Part shown: piece after piece, positions 37,737 to 48,998 of the stretch
Layout of the letters: every line of letters starts with the position of its first letter
How positions within the stretch are numbered: position 1 is the stretch's first letter
DNA from: Flaccisagitta enflata
Taxonomy: Eukaryota > Chaetognatha > Sagittoidea > Aphragmophora
Length of the DNA: 64,000 nt
Direction: 5' to 3'
Assembly (NCBI GenBank): GCA_965153355.1
Contig: OZ231127.1
Span: 24,738,001-24,802,000, forward strand
Program-made: the position numbers and the translations under genes
Notes under the pieces: model-generated
Seen by the model: the letters and a program-made list of their open reading frames with translations, nothing else
What the model was told of the DNA's origin: nothing
The model's database searches: none

Positions 37737-38085
37737 GCAAGCCCTTAGACATAGGCCCTTTGGCGCTACTGCTCAAAAACATGGATGGCAACATCGCTGA
37801 CCATAGTCTAATTTTTAGCAACCTGATTCTGTTCCCCAGGCACTCTCAGGCCTGAAATCTACCCTCTCAGGCCTTGAATCTGTGAGGGCAGATTTCAGGC
37901 CTGAAAGGACAGATTTCAGGCATGAGAGGGCAGATCTCAGGCTTGAGAGAATAGATTTCGGGCCTGAGAGGGCAGATTTCAGGCCTTGGGGGGACGAACG
38001 GACGGACGGACAGAATGACGAACAAAAGTCCCCCTGTGCTCTACAGGACTTCGTCTCCTTCGGGGCCGCTGCCCAAAAACCGACC
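37737..38085. mobile_element. Family B foldback remnants with 20-bp tandem array (copy B2)
   Basis: A degraded terminal piece is at 37740-37805 (ggccctttggcgctactgct ... atcgctgaccat). Next is an array of about eight units related to GATTTCAGGCCTGAGAGGGC (37850-37990), a GGACGGACGGAC run, and the terminus CTTCGGGGCCGCTGCCC ending about 38076. The internal array and the terminus match the other family B copies in plan. Confidence 0.65.
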
Positions 38086-38408
38086 CTCCGTTGCTCCGTT
38101 CGTCCATTCATGTTCGTCTGTCCGTCCGTTACTCTACCACACGTGACGTCTAATAGTGGTGTCGCAATCAATGTTTCATGTACGAGTCCGTAGTAACTGC
38201 TGGATCCGCGCGCGATTCTTTAATGGCGGCCCCGAGGGAACCCGCGCGTGCGCTCGAGGCAGCCGCAGAACAAAAGAAGTCATGATTCATGAATGATGTG
38301 GGATGTAAACACGGTCTGATGCATGATCATGATATGGAAGACTCTTTCTTTTCATTTCTTTAGAATTTTTTTTCTTTTATTTCTTTTGGATTTGTGTAGA
38401 TATGATTC
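38086..38408. other. No gene recognised
   Basis: A short CpG-rich segment (about 38195-38270, with gcgcgcg and cccgcgcgtgcg) without an ORF or known element. Confidence 0.4.
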
Positions 38409-38631
38409 TTTTTAGTCGCGGTCTCGCGACTCTGTAAGATGCTTTGTCCATCCGTCCGTCCATCCGTCCGTCCATCCGTCCGTCCATCCGTCCGTTCATA
38501 CGTCCGTACGTCGGTCCTTAACGCGAAAAGTGTAAAAACGCACATTTCCGCCATTGCCTTTGTGTATGCGTGCGAGGGGGGGTCGCCCCTGCCCATCCGT
38601 CTATGTACTCCCACCCCGCGTTAATTGTTTG
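38409..38631 (+). mobile_element. Hairpin/(GTCC)n family, copy A9
   Basis: TTTTTAGTCGCGGTCTCGCG start, TCTGTAAGATGCTTTGTCC, a (GTCCATCC)n core, TTTCCGCCATTGCC, CCCCTGCCCATCC, and a CGCGTTAATTGTTT end. The tetranucleotide core has drifted to an 8-bp CCGTCCAT unit. Confidence 0.65.
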
Positions 38632-38705
38632 TTTTTACTCGACTACATAAATTATAAAGGCAACGTCTTTCGGTCGGTCGGTCTGTATGAATTTCCTTTT
38701 TTAAC

Positions 38706-38706
<1 letters not shown>

Positions 38707-38757
<51 letters not shown>
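38707..38757. repeat. (GA)n microsatellite
   Basis: A perfect dinucleotide array. Confidence 0.95.
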
Positions 38758-39562
<805 letters not shown>

Positions 39563-40395
39563 AGCATCTTAAATGCCCATTACACACTTCCAAAAACTAC
39601 AACTTCCGCTTCAAGTAGGGTCTCGGAACTCGGAACTAATATTTTATCATCAAATCTTAAATCGTGTCAAAAAGTTTTGTTTTTCAAAATATTTCGTCAA
39701 ATCTTTTTAATCAAAGAATTTCGAGCCTCTTAGAATATTTCTATCTCACCTCCTGCTTATACATTTTCCTCTTTATTCTCGGAAATGGACAAATCGTGTT
39801 TCGCGTTTCGTCATAACTCAAGAGTAAAAAGTCGGCGACCGCCTTTTTTCGCCCCGAAGGCCTAATAAAAGACAAACACTTTCGTCGACGACTTGAACAT
39901 GAACACGATGAACACGACATACGATCGAGGGAGAGAGACAGAGAGAGATAGAGAGGCGCGAGGGAGGGAAAATGACACGGGGAGAGAGAGAGAGAGAGAG
40001 AAAAATAAAAAAGAAGAAAAAAGAAATTCAGAGAAAAAGAAAGGAAGAGAAAGTCAACCCAAACCCATCTGTTGGATGAAGAGGAGAAAGCCCTTCGTTC
40101 TCTTTCATTCTTCTTGGGGCCCATTCTGGGTTTTTCTAATTCTTTGAACTCCGCCTGAATTATGGAGTTTTCGAATGCATGAACGACAAGATTGGAATTC
40201 TTTTTTTTTTTCATTCTCTCAATTTTAAAAGTCGAAGAAATATCTCAGCTAGTATATGGTGCATGGACAAATACAGCGTGGTGGTTCGTAGGTTTTTGTG
40301 CCTCCTGAGCTTAAGTCGATTTTACGAAGAAACATACATGTCGATAAAGCAGCGCGTTCTGTCGGTCTGTTTGTCTGTCTGTCTGTTTGTCGTTT
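39563..40395. other. No gene recognised
   Basis: Contains a purine-rich GA/AAAG stretch (about 39925-40055) and unique sequence. No exon is supported. Confidence 0.45.
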
Positions 40396-40512
40396 ATTCA
40401 TTCCAACTGTCTGTCTGTTTATCATTCATTCATTCATTCATTCATTCATTCATTCATTCATTCATTCATTCATTCATTCATTCATTCATTCATTCTAACT
40501 GTCTGTCTGTCC

Positions 40513-40603
<91 letters not shown>
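40396..40603. repeat. (ATTC)n and (CT)n microsatellites
   Basis: ATTC over about 40422-40495, flanked by (CTGT)n pieces, then CT over 40514-40603. Confidence 0.95.
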
Positions 40604-40606
<3 letters not shown>

Positions 40607-41378
40607 TCCTTGCTGTCTATCTGAGGCGGAAAAGTACCTTATCACACATTCAAACTGGAGTCTCATGGACCAATTACCAGACCGACGGATTGGCACAGCC
40701 TCTAACTGAGTGACCACTAATTGCTGGCCTTTGCGTCGCCTTTGGCGTGTGCGTGCGGGCAGGGGCAGTAATATAGTACAGTTGAGCTTTACTAGAGCGC
40801 ATGCCAAGGGAATTGACAATTTCAAGCTGTATAGTAAAGTTGCCTTATTGCCAATATAAAGACAACTACAGAATCTTTCATGGGACTAAATGTTGAATGC
40901 CTTATAGACAGGCCTGCCTTAATAGCGGGTGCGCTATGATGATGCTTCACTCTAACTTATTTAATGAGGTAGGGTAGAAATCCACCATTTGATGCATCAT
41001 GGCTGTTTGGGGCTTGAAGAATTTGTCCAAACAATCAATATGCAAATGGCGTCCCATCCTAGGGATAACGTCATATTGTCTCTGGGGGGCAGAGCAAGAA
41101 AACCAAAAGAATTCAAGATTAGAAAAAGAACAAATGCCGCCTCCAAAAAGAAATAAAGAAAAAGTGAAGAAAAAAAAATGAACATTTGCAAGACTGAAGC
41201 TCCATGTCTGTAAAAAAAATGCTTTGTGTTGTCCTTCTATTTGCCTTGGCATAACTGTCAATCTATACACATTCATGGAATAGCTATGTATCTATATGCC
41301 GTTGCTGTTCCTTAAATTAAAGCGAAAAAGAGAAATATTTGTAACATTCTTGTTGCAGAAAAAGACCACCAATATCCT
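40604..41378. other. No gene recognised
   Basis: A short piece similar to the 3' part of the hairpin/(GTCC)n family (tgcgggcaggggcagtaat, 40755-40773) and a pogo-like end (tacagttgagctttactaga, about 40780). The rest is unique. Confidence 0.45.
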
Positions 41379-41761
<383 letters not shown>

Positions 41762-41913
41762 CAATTGAAAAATTAGGAATTTATTTGAAAAAAACTTCAA
41801 AGGGAAAAATTCCACTACATTTGTTTGAAATAATGCAAAAAAGTTTTCAAATGGAAGATTTCTGTTAATTAATGATACAAAAGGTAGAAAATTACAATGT
41901 GTTTACCGTTTTT

Positions 41914-42385
41914 GGGCAGCGGCCTCGATGGGGTCGATGACCTATGCTTTCACACAAATGGGGAATTTTCTCCTCCTTCTCCTTCTTCTTCTCCTTCTTC
42001 TCCTTCCCCCCCTTAATCCCAGACTCAAGGCCCAAATCTCAGCTTCGAGGCCCAAATCCCAGCTAGGATTTGGGCCTTGAGGCTGGGATTTGGGCCTTGA
42101 GGCTGGGATTTGGGCCTTGAGACTGGGATGTGGGCCTTGAGATTGGGATTTGGGCCTCAGGTCTGGGATTTGGGTCTCGAGACTGGAATTTGGGCCTCGA
42201 GACTGGGATTTGAGGGGGGAGGGATGGAGGAGGAGGAGAAGGAGAAGGAGGAGAAAATTCCCCGTATGTGTGAAAGCGTAGGTCATCGATCCCTTCGGGG
42301 CCGCTACCCTGCTTCCCTATCAACTTCAAGCACAACCTACTTAGGCAGGGCACGGGTACCGCTGACCATCTAGCGCTTTTGCGAC
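41914..42385. mobile_element. Family B foldback element, copy B3
   Basis: The left arm has GGGCAGCGGCCTCGATGGGG, CGATGACCTATGCTTTCACA and GGGGAATTTTCTCC. The middle is an array of a 20-21-bp unit, GATTTGGGCCTTGAGGCTGG, including inverted copies near its left edge. The right arm is the reverse complement (GGAGAAAATTCCCCGTATGT, AAGCGTAGGTCATCGATCCC, TTCGGGGCCGCTACCC). It is followed by GGGTACCGCTGACCATC and TAGCGCTTTTGCGAC, which are repeated after copy B5. The right end lies about 210 bp upstream of the BTB-type gene's first ATG. Confidence 0.8.
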
Positions 42386-42595
42386 TATGATATTTTACAT
42401 ATGTCAGTCTTAATTCTCACTTGGTCTCGCAATGCTTGGTGGGCGTGGCAAATTTTGGAGCTCCCACACATCCAAGCACTGTCCATGGTAGCCATTCTGA
42501 TTTTTTTACGCCACAGCCACGTCGACGATGACTTCCCCGCGTAAGCAGTGGATTACCATCGCTGATTCGTCGAGAATCTTGACCAATCAGAGACG

Positions 42596-43711
42596 ATGAA
42601 TCAACGATCCCCACGCCCAATTGCAGCCGCTTCCGAGCTTCGCGGCACATCGAACGTGGCCGCCGCTGCCGCACGATTCAATGCGGCATGTCGGGCGTCA
42701 AAGGCCCGGCTCGGTCCGGGAAGCTCCGCTGATGAGGCACGATCGACGAGAGATGCTAAAGCTACAACGGCTGCAACGGAAGTCTCTAAGATATACTCCG
42801 TTGCCGATGCGGAAAACAAAGGTGGAGCGTCATTACGAAAAGATGGAAACACTACAATGATTGAAACTGCGGGCACAACGTCAGCAACAACATCATCGGC
42901 GGCAGCCAATCCTCTGACAATAACTAACATGAAGTCAATGATATCAGCAACAGCTACCGCATCACCGGCGACGCCAACAACAACAACACCGGCGACGCCC
43001 ACAACACCGGTGACGCCAACAACACCGGCGACGCCAACAACACCGGCTACGCCAGCAACACCGGCAACGCCAACAACACCGGCGACGCCCACAACACCGG
43101 CGACGCCAATAACAATAACATCGGCGACCGTCGCTGCGAAAAACAAAATGACATCAGGCTTTAAATTTGACGAACCGATTTTAATCGGGATTCCTCAGCT
43201 GTCTCCGTTGCCTTCGCCTGTTTTCGGTTCGCTCAACGACGACGATTTCAACTTGTCACCGCTGAATTCTTCCCTTTACAAATTGGAAAATACCGGCGTC
43301 GTTCAAAAATCCGCCGCCGCTGCCGAAAAACCTGCCGCCGCCGCCGCCGAAAAAGCCGCCGCCGCCGCCGCCGCCGAAAAATCCGCCGCCGCTGCCGAAA
43401 AAGCCGCCGCTACCACTGCCGACGCAGCGATTAGCAACGCCGGTGCAAACACTATTGCCGAAGAAAAGGTGTTTGTCGGCGCAATTTGTTCCGATGTGAA
43501 ATCGACGTTTGCGAGCGACGACCTCGTTACCGGCGCTCCGGCATTCAAAGACGCCGATGCGCCGGCGGATATCCACTTCAAAGGAAGACGAGGGAGGCGG
43601 ATATCAATAGACGTCCATCTCAAAGAGCAAAACGAAGAAGAAGAGGGAAAAATGCAAATGGAGGACAAATCGTCGCATTTGCATAGCGGCACAAAAGCAA
43701 CCGACGTCAAG
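42596..43711 (+). CDS. BTB-type gene exon 1: Ala/Thr/Pro-rich N-terminus
   Basis: The ATG at 42596 has an in-frame TGA 30 bp upstream (42563), which favours a true initiator. The frame runs 372 codons to the donor GTCAAG|GTAAAT, phase 0. It contains a (TTPATP)n repeat encoded by an 18-bp minisatellite (about 42963-43118), a short FKFDEPILIGIPQLSPLPSP segment that looks conserved, an Ala-Ala-Glu-Lys repeat (about 43303-43420), and a basic GRRGRRISIDVHL segment. Codon use and the absence of stops over 1.1 kb support coding; no domain is recognised. Confidence 0.7.
42963..43118 (+). repeat. Coding 18-bp minisatellite (TTPATP)n
   Basis: Units of about 18 bp (acaacaccggcgacgcca) occur about eight times in frame, with 9-bp contractions. 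Confidence 0.85.
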
Positions 43712-44822
43712 GTAAATAAAGTCGCGTGAGTCTTTTGAATCTTTCGAGTCTTTGAGTCTTTGGGTGTGAATATTCCCGCCCCTGCCCACCCACTTGTGAC
43801 CGCAGCTCATGTGGACATAGATAAAGCTGCTGTTTTTAGGTGTGGCAGAAATTGTCTTCCACGCTTTGATGCACACTACCGAAAGTGGAAGAACACTTGT
43901 GAAAGTTGAAGCGACTCCTCTTTTGTTTTTGTTGCCGTTTGTAGAATCATCAATTTTAGGACTCCCAAGGGAACTCCAAAAATAAAATCCTGGGAAACTT
44001 CGCAAACAACTTTTTTTTTTGCTGATGGGTCATACGCCTCTATAAGACACTAAGCTTGACGTAGAGCTTCTTTACATGCGTCCCCAGTGACGTATGGCAG
44101 ACGTTTTCAAACCTCTTTCGAACAAAGTGCAAGTCCAAACAGAGACAAAATTTCACAATAAAATCGATTATGTCTTCCATAATCTGTCTTTCCAAGCTAT
44201 TTGCGAGTGGGGACGAGGGCGCAGCATGGAAACTGTCTGTCTGTCTTTAATGAAAGCCAAAAATAATCATCAAGAAGATAATTTATGATGGAGCCAAATG
44301 GTTTTTGAGTTAGAGCTGTCAACCCAAAACAAGGGGGCGACTTAGATGAGTTATTGTAAAAACGTCCCCTGAGGACATAAAAACCAATCCTGGAGAGAGT
44401 AAAAACATGAATCTAACTTTGTAAAAAATGGATATTCTCATAAACTCAAATTCATGTTCGCGCTAGAGAGTCAAGTTATCCTACCAACGAAGGGGTTGCC
44501 GACGACCACCATATATCACAAACCAGTCTGTGCTATTTTGTTAATCCCTTAAAGCTTATACAAAATATGCATACAAAATCAGTTGTTGAGAAATAACAAC
44601 TCATGGGATGTCAAGCGCACTTTTTTACAAGTTGATTATTAGGCTGATGTATGAATGCTGATTTCTTTGTTTTTGCATTTTGAATATATAGACATAAGAC
44701 AAGAGCGACAATTCACGACGGAAGTCAACGTTGGGACTTGGGTTGTGACAAATGATGTACGGGAGCCTCTGACATCAAATGATCAATATTCATTGGACAT
44801 GAAATTGTTTTTAGGACAAATT

Positions 44823-44905
44823 AACACACATATAAACACAAACCCAAGGAAACACACACGCATGCACGCACACACACACACACGCGCACGCACACACACA
44901 CACTC

Positions 44906-44969
<64 letters not shown>

Positions 44970-45222
44970 CTTACTGAGACAAGAGGTCTCATTACGCTCA
45001 GGGAAGCCAACAGATCGATCGAAAATAAACTTAGGGTTTCATGGATGCTTGAACATGAAATATAGATTGTGGGGATGAATTCTGGAAATGAATCTAGATG
45101 TTTTTTCTTTTCCTTTCCCTTTTTCGATTTTTCTCTCACTTTAACTGTCGCCGTCACTTTGGACAGCTAGTCGAAGGGACTTTTATTCACACGCAACCAG
45201 AGAGTAATGCACCGGACAGAAA

Positions 45223-45306
<84 letters not shown>
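44823..45306. repeat. (CA)n and (GA)n microsatellites
   Basis: CA with CG interruptions over about 44862-44967 and GA over 45227-45306. Confidence 0.95.
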
Positions 45307-45310
<4 letters not shown>

Positions 45311-45610
45311 AAGAAAGAAAGAGAAATGAATGAGTATAGGAAAGAAGCGAAGGGAGATGAAATTAAAGAAATAAAGAGAGAGAGAAAGACAGAAAGAGAG
45401 GAAGAAGGATAGGAAACAAAGAAACAGAAACAAAGACAGAAAAAGATAGGGAGAAATTAGAAAAATTGAAAGAAAAAAATTCGGAAGGAGAGAAAGGCTA
45501 GAGGGAGAAATCACTTTTGGGCTCAAAACACGGAAAATTTGCTATTTTTCATTTTAAGGCGGGGAACCACGATAATCATGACGATCATGATAATCACGGT
45601 GACGATGACG

Positions 45611-45615
45611 ATGAT
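45611..45615. repeat. Target-site duplication ATGAT (left)
   Basis: The five bases before the 5' LTR are identical to the five after the 3' LTR (55807-55811). BEL/Pao integrases make 4-6-bp duplications. The site lies in a GAT-rich simple repeat, which slightly weakens the match. Confidence 0.85.
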
Positions 45616-46168
45616 TGTGGAATATCGTTGATATTTTGGCATTTGGCGCCTTTGTACTGCGATCTATTTCATTTGTCCTTTCGTTGGCGTTGCTATTCAT
45701 TTGCTTGTGATGATATATTTGATTATCTGGATGCATTCTTTCTTTCAGTTAATCAGTGTATTTTAACAAGCAATTCAACCTGGAAGCATTTTGGGGATTA
45801 CAGTGGAACCTGTGGTGAGTGTACTTGGCTACATTTGTTGACAATTGATTGAATTGATTGAGGTAGTTATTGATGGTACACACTAGTTAGTTAGTTAGTA
45901 GATATTAACCAATCCTTTCCCCCTCTCTCTTCTGTTTCTCCCTCTTTCTCTTCCTGTAAATAATAGTTTAAATACACTTTCTTACCTAGTGATTAGAGAT
46001 AGCATCCACAGACTGACGTTGGAACTAGCGCCACCGGAAGTGACGTTATCGGCGTGATTGGCGTAGCGATGGCGTATTCAAACCGGAAGCGGCGTCTTCA
46101 GTCGGAAGTTGCGTGGACGGCAAGATCCTAATGACGGTACGAGACAGTATTTTCTACGGTTCTTCACA
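45616..46168 (+). repeat. 5' LTR (553 bp)
   Basis: Starts TGTGGAATATCG and ends ACGGTTCTTCACA. By eye it differs from the 3' LTR only by one extra T in a short T run (catttgtcc versus cattgtcc, near 45671). It contains a CT-rich tract (ccccctctctcttctg) and GACGTTGG/GTGACGTTATCG words that may be promoter elements. No canonical AATAAA was seen. Confidence 0.95.
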
Positions 46169-46189
46169 GTATTTAAACACCAAAACCGC

Positions 46190-46207
46190 TGGTGAAAATT
46201 GCTAACC
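46190..46207 (+). promoter_or_regulatory. Candidate tRNA primer-binding site
   Basis: The first TGG after the LTR is 22 bp downstream (TGGTGAAAATTGCTAAC). I could not match it to a particular tRNA 3' end and the spacing is long, so this is only a candidate. Confidence 0.25.
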
Positions 46208-46243
46208 CTATATTATACCCCCCTACTATACACGAGCACAACA

Positions 46244-46254
46244 CGCAGGTAACA
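46244..46254 (+). promoter_or_regulatory. Candidate leader splice donor CGCAG|GTAACA
   Basis: A good donor consensus falls at 46248/46249, fifteen bases before the gag ATG. Splicing from here would remove gag-pol, and with the acceptor at 53057 would give a subgenomic ORF3 mRNA, as for env genes. Confidence 0.35.
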
Positions 46255-46263
46255 TCAGATACT

Positions 46264-48960
46264 ATGGCGAACATCAGACCGATCGAAGCCACGGTATGGG
46301 ACCTGCGCATCGTTGCGCACGTGAGGCGAGAATTGGAGAAAAGCTTTAACTCAATGACGGCAGCCCTCGACCACGCGACAAATACACCGTCGGAGGAGGC
46401 GCAAACCGAATTGAACTTAAAAAGCGACGCATTCTGCGACCTCTACGAGAAGCGTTTGGACGAATATAATGCCTGCAAAATTGAGAACGAGCCCAATGCC
46501 AGGGAAATGGCCGGACAATTGATGCAGGACATGGTTCGTTACAAAATAACGCTCGAATCCCACTTCAAGACGCAATCGGCAGGGGACGTCGACGAGACGG
46601 TTGACGACCCGGCGGAGGACGTCGGGGCGTTGGGGGGATTACCGCTGCTGCACGAAAGCAGGACGAGCGGAAGAGGTGAAGGCGAGGAGGAAAGAAGGAG
46701 GAGACCGGAAGTGACGAAAGAGACGGCGCCTCCAGCGTCGATGTTGAACTCATTAAAAAAAAGGGTATCGTTGACGGTGACTGCCGGAAGAAAAGTACTC
46801 GAAAATGTGGTCGGCGGTCAGACGCCAGAGAGACGCCAAAACCCGTCACATCCGCCCCCTCCTCCTCCTCCAGCGACACCCCCCGCGGCAGCAGCAGATC
46901 TCACCATAAATGACTCCGTTCGGCCAAAAGCTCGGCCACTTCCATCCGGCTTCCAATTGGCCGAGAATGAACTGCGGACAGCGGCAGAGGCTAACAAAAA
47001 AGACAAAGAGGCCAAAAAACCTCAAAGCGTGACCACCTCTGTTACTCCACGTGCTGATCCCGAACGCGACGACGACGCAGAAAATGCCAGGTCGACGATA
47101 CGTTCGACGAGGTCGTCAGAAAAGGGATCCCAGAGGAGCAAAACGTCGACGGTGATGTCACGGCAAGTGGAAAAAGACAGACAGAGGAAAAGGGAAGCCG
47201 AGAAGGAACGGATAAAGTCCAATGACGCGCAAGCGGACGCGGATATTGCGTATCATCAAAGCATTATCCAAGACATACAAAGGCAAAAGGACCTCGACAA
47301 AACCCTCCACGAGAAAGAAATGGAAAACATTGACAAAAATGCGGCGGAGCTGCAGGACTTAATAGCAGCAAATGAAGACGAACAGTCAACGGCAAGCGGC
47401 GCCGTCGAGGAGGGAGAAAAGTCGAGGGACGCTGGCGCCGGATTGGAGATGACCGCCGCAGGTGCAGCATTCGGTGGCGAAACTCCGGATGCATTGACGA
47501 GCGCGTGGGTGAACGGAGTGACGTCGAGACCGACGTCGACGGCTAAGAAGGAGGTGAAGACGCCGTCAATCACAGAGAGATCGCTACCGGATCCACTGCG
47601 AAAGTCAAAAAAGAAGCTTTACGCCGAAGACCCAAAAAAGGAAAAAGAGGCAAAGGCGGAGGTCAAAAAACCACCGACAATGCCTTACCGTAAATTGGGT
47701 GACGTGAAGCCAAAGAAAATGGAGTCAGGAGAACAAGAGAGAACGAAGAAAGGGATCAAGACGAAAGACGAAAAGCCAGGGGCAAAGACAAATGCACCGG
47801 CGACGGTACGTCCTCAGAAAGTGAAAAGCCCCAGCCGCTCGTCAATCGCGTCAAGATCATCGTCAACACGTTCGAAGGCGCCGTCGATAGCTTCCAGCAG
47901 TGCGAGCAGCCATGCTTCAAATGTCTCAGATACGCTGATGACGAGCATCTTGCGACTGCAGCGGCAACAGTTGGAGGCGGCGCTAAAGCAGACGGCCATC
48001 CACCAGCTGAAAGAAGCAAGACCCGCCAAAAAGTTCTCCGGAAATACGACCAAGAGAATGGACTTCGAAAAGCACATGAAGATCTTCAACGAGGCGATGG
48101 AGATCCCGGGCGTATCCAAGAAGCAAATGCTGAACGAGTTGCAGCATTGGTTTGAGGGATCGGCCTTCAAGCTGATCGAGGCGGAGACGTTGAAGAAGTC
48201 GGAGTCAGCCGTCGACGAGGCGTTGGAGAAGTTGACGAAGAAGTTCGGGATGCGCCAGAGACCGCGTTGGAGATGCTTGACGAAGTGTTGCAGGGTAAAG
48301 CAATCGCGAAAAGGACCACAACGGGATGCTCGACTTCTACGCGCGGTTGATGAGCGTCCATTCGTTCGCAACCGAGACAAAAAGGCGGACGACTTCGAGA
48401 ACAAGTTGGTGGTCAAGACGATCGTCGAGAAGAAGCTTCCCTTCTTAAAAGATAAGTGGGCAAAGAAAGTTGTGAGGTATAGGAAGAAAAATGGTTCAGA
48501 TTTGAAATTTGCTGACTTTCTTGAGTTCATTGATGAAGAGCAAACCATTTCTGAAATGTTATCAGGATACCATCGCAACAACAACCAAAACAAGCCCGCT
48601 GCATCGGCTAAAATCTCCGCGACGACCGCCAACGCCGCCGCAAAGAAGGACGCGATGCCGACGCCGGCTTCAAAAACGACGCCGGGCCTCTGTCCTCGTT
48701 GCGACGCAAAACACGGTCTAGCGGATTGCCCCACTTACCGCGAGATGAACGCGTCGGACCGCCGGAAATTCAACAAAAACTTGGGCATCTGCTTCAGATG
48801 CCTCGAGGGAGGCCATCTCGCCAAGGCGTGTCCGTCGACGATCACCTGCGACAAGTGCAATGGCTTCCACCACCCTCTAGCGCATCCGGAACCTAACCCG
48901 GCGGGGAAACAAGCGGATGATAACAAAAACGCCGGCGACAAAGGATCCGAAACTGCGTGA
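46264..48960 (+). CDS. gag: BEL/Pao Gag
   Basis: 898 codons from the first ATG after the LTR (MANIRPIEATVWDLRIVAHV) to TGA. An upstream GTG at 46192 in the same frame is not needed. An N-terminal helical region is followed by long basic/acidic and Ser-rich low-complexity parts. A DUF1759-like region lies at about residues 590-662 (KFSGNTTKRMDFEKHMKIFN), and three Cys/His knuckles near residues 810 (CX2CX3HX4C), 843 (CX2CX4HX4C) and 862 (CX2C with three His) bind nucleic acid. Between about 48255 and 48383 the annotated frame has atypical composition, while the expected helical sequence appears in the two other frames in turn. This looks like three one-base losses in short C or A runs that together restore the frame. 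Gag forms the particle and packages element RNA. Confidence 0.9.
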   Translation: MANIRPIEATVWDLRIVAHVRRELEKSFNSMTAALDHATNTPSEEAQTELNLKSDAFCDLYEKRLDEYNACKIENEPNAREMAGQLMQDMVRYKITLESHFKTQSAGDVDETVDDPAEDVGALGGLPLLHESRTSGRGEGEEERRRRPEVTKETAPPASMLNSLKKRVSLTVTAGRKVLENVVGGQTPERRQNPSHPPPPPPPATPPAAAADLTINDSVRPKARPLPSGFQLAENELRTAAEANKKDKEAKKPQSVTTSVTPRADPERDDDAENARSTIRSTRSSEKGSQRSKTSTVMSRQVEKDRQRKREAEKERIKSNDAQADADIAYHQSIIQDIQRQKDLDKTLHEKEMENIDKNAAELQDLIAANEDEQSTASGAVEEGEKSRDAGAGLEMTAAGAAFGGETPDALTSAWVNGVTSRPTSTAKKEVKTPSITERSLPDPLRKSKKKLYAEDPKKEKEAKAEVKKPPTMPYRKLGDVKPKKMESGEQERTKKGIKTKDEKPGAKTNAPATVRPQKVKSPSRSSIASRSSSTRSKAPSIASSSASSHASNVSDTLMTSILRLQRQQLEAALKQTAIHQLKEARPAKKFSGNTTKRMDFEKHMKIFNEAMEIPGVSKKQMLNELQHWFEGSAFKLIEAETLKKSESAVDEALEKLTKKFGMRQRPRWRCLTKCCRVKQSRKGPQRDARLLRAVDERPFVRNRDKKADDFENKLVVKTIVEKKLPFLKDKWAKKVVRYRKKNGSDLKFADFLEFIDEEQTISEMLSGYHRNNNQNKPAASAKISATTANAAAKKDAMPTPASKTTPGLCPRCDAKHGLADCPTYREMNASDRRKFNKNLGICFRCLEGGHLAKACPSTITCDKCNGFHHPLAHPEPNPAGKQADDNKNAGDKGSETA

Positions 48961-48998
48961 CATGAGGCGCCTTCGACCAACTCCGTCTTCAAAGTTGG
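48955..48998 (+). promoter_or_regulatory. In-frame UGA between gag and pol (candidate readthrough site)
   Basis: GCG-UGA-CAU, with the pol frame continuing directly after it. A short hairpin (CCAACT at 48977, AGTTGG at 48993) begins 17 bases after the stop. No in-frame ATG occurs until 49078, two codons before the protease active site, so pol cannot easily start on its own. Confidence 0.5.

Larger units (their letters stand above)
43712..45615 (+). other. Intron 1 of the BTB-type gene, part left of the retrotransposon
   Basis: No exon is seen. It contains a fragment related to the hairpin/(GTCC)n family (cattcccgcccctgcccaccc, near 43770), a CA array at 44823-44967, a GA array at 45227-45306 with AAAG variants, and a (GAT/GAC)n stretch (45570-45615) that was the insertion target of the element. 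Confidence 0.6.

Noticed and set aside
46192-46263. GTG start 24 codons upstream of the gag ATG
   Set aside because: Non-ATG. It overlaps the candidate primer-binding site, and the ATG at 46264 is the first in the leader.
47814-48734. 306-codon antisense frame across gag, and similar antisense frames in pol and ORF3
   Set aside because: They are complements of a strongly biased coding strand, with no start context or motifs of their own.
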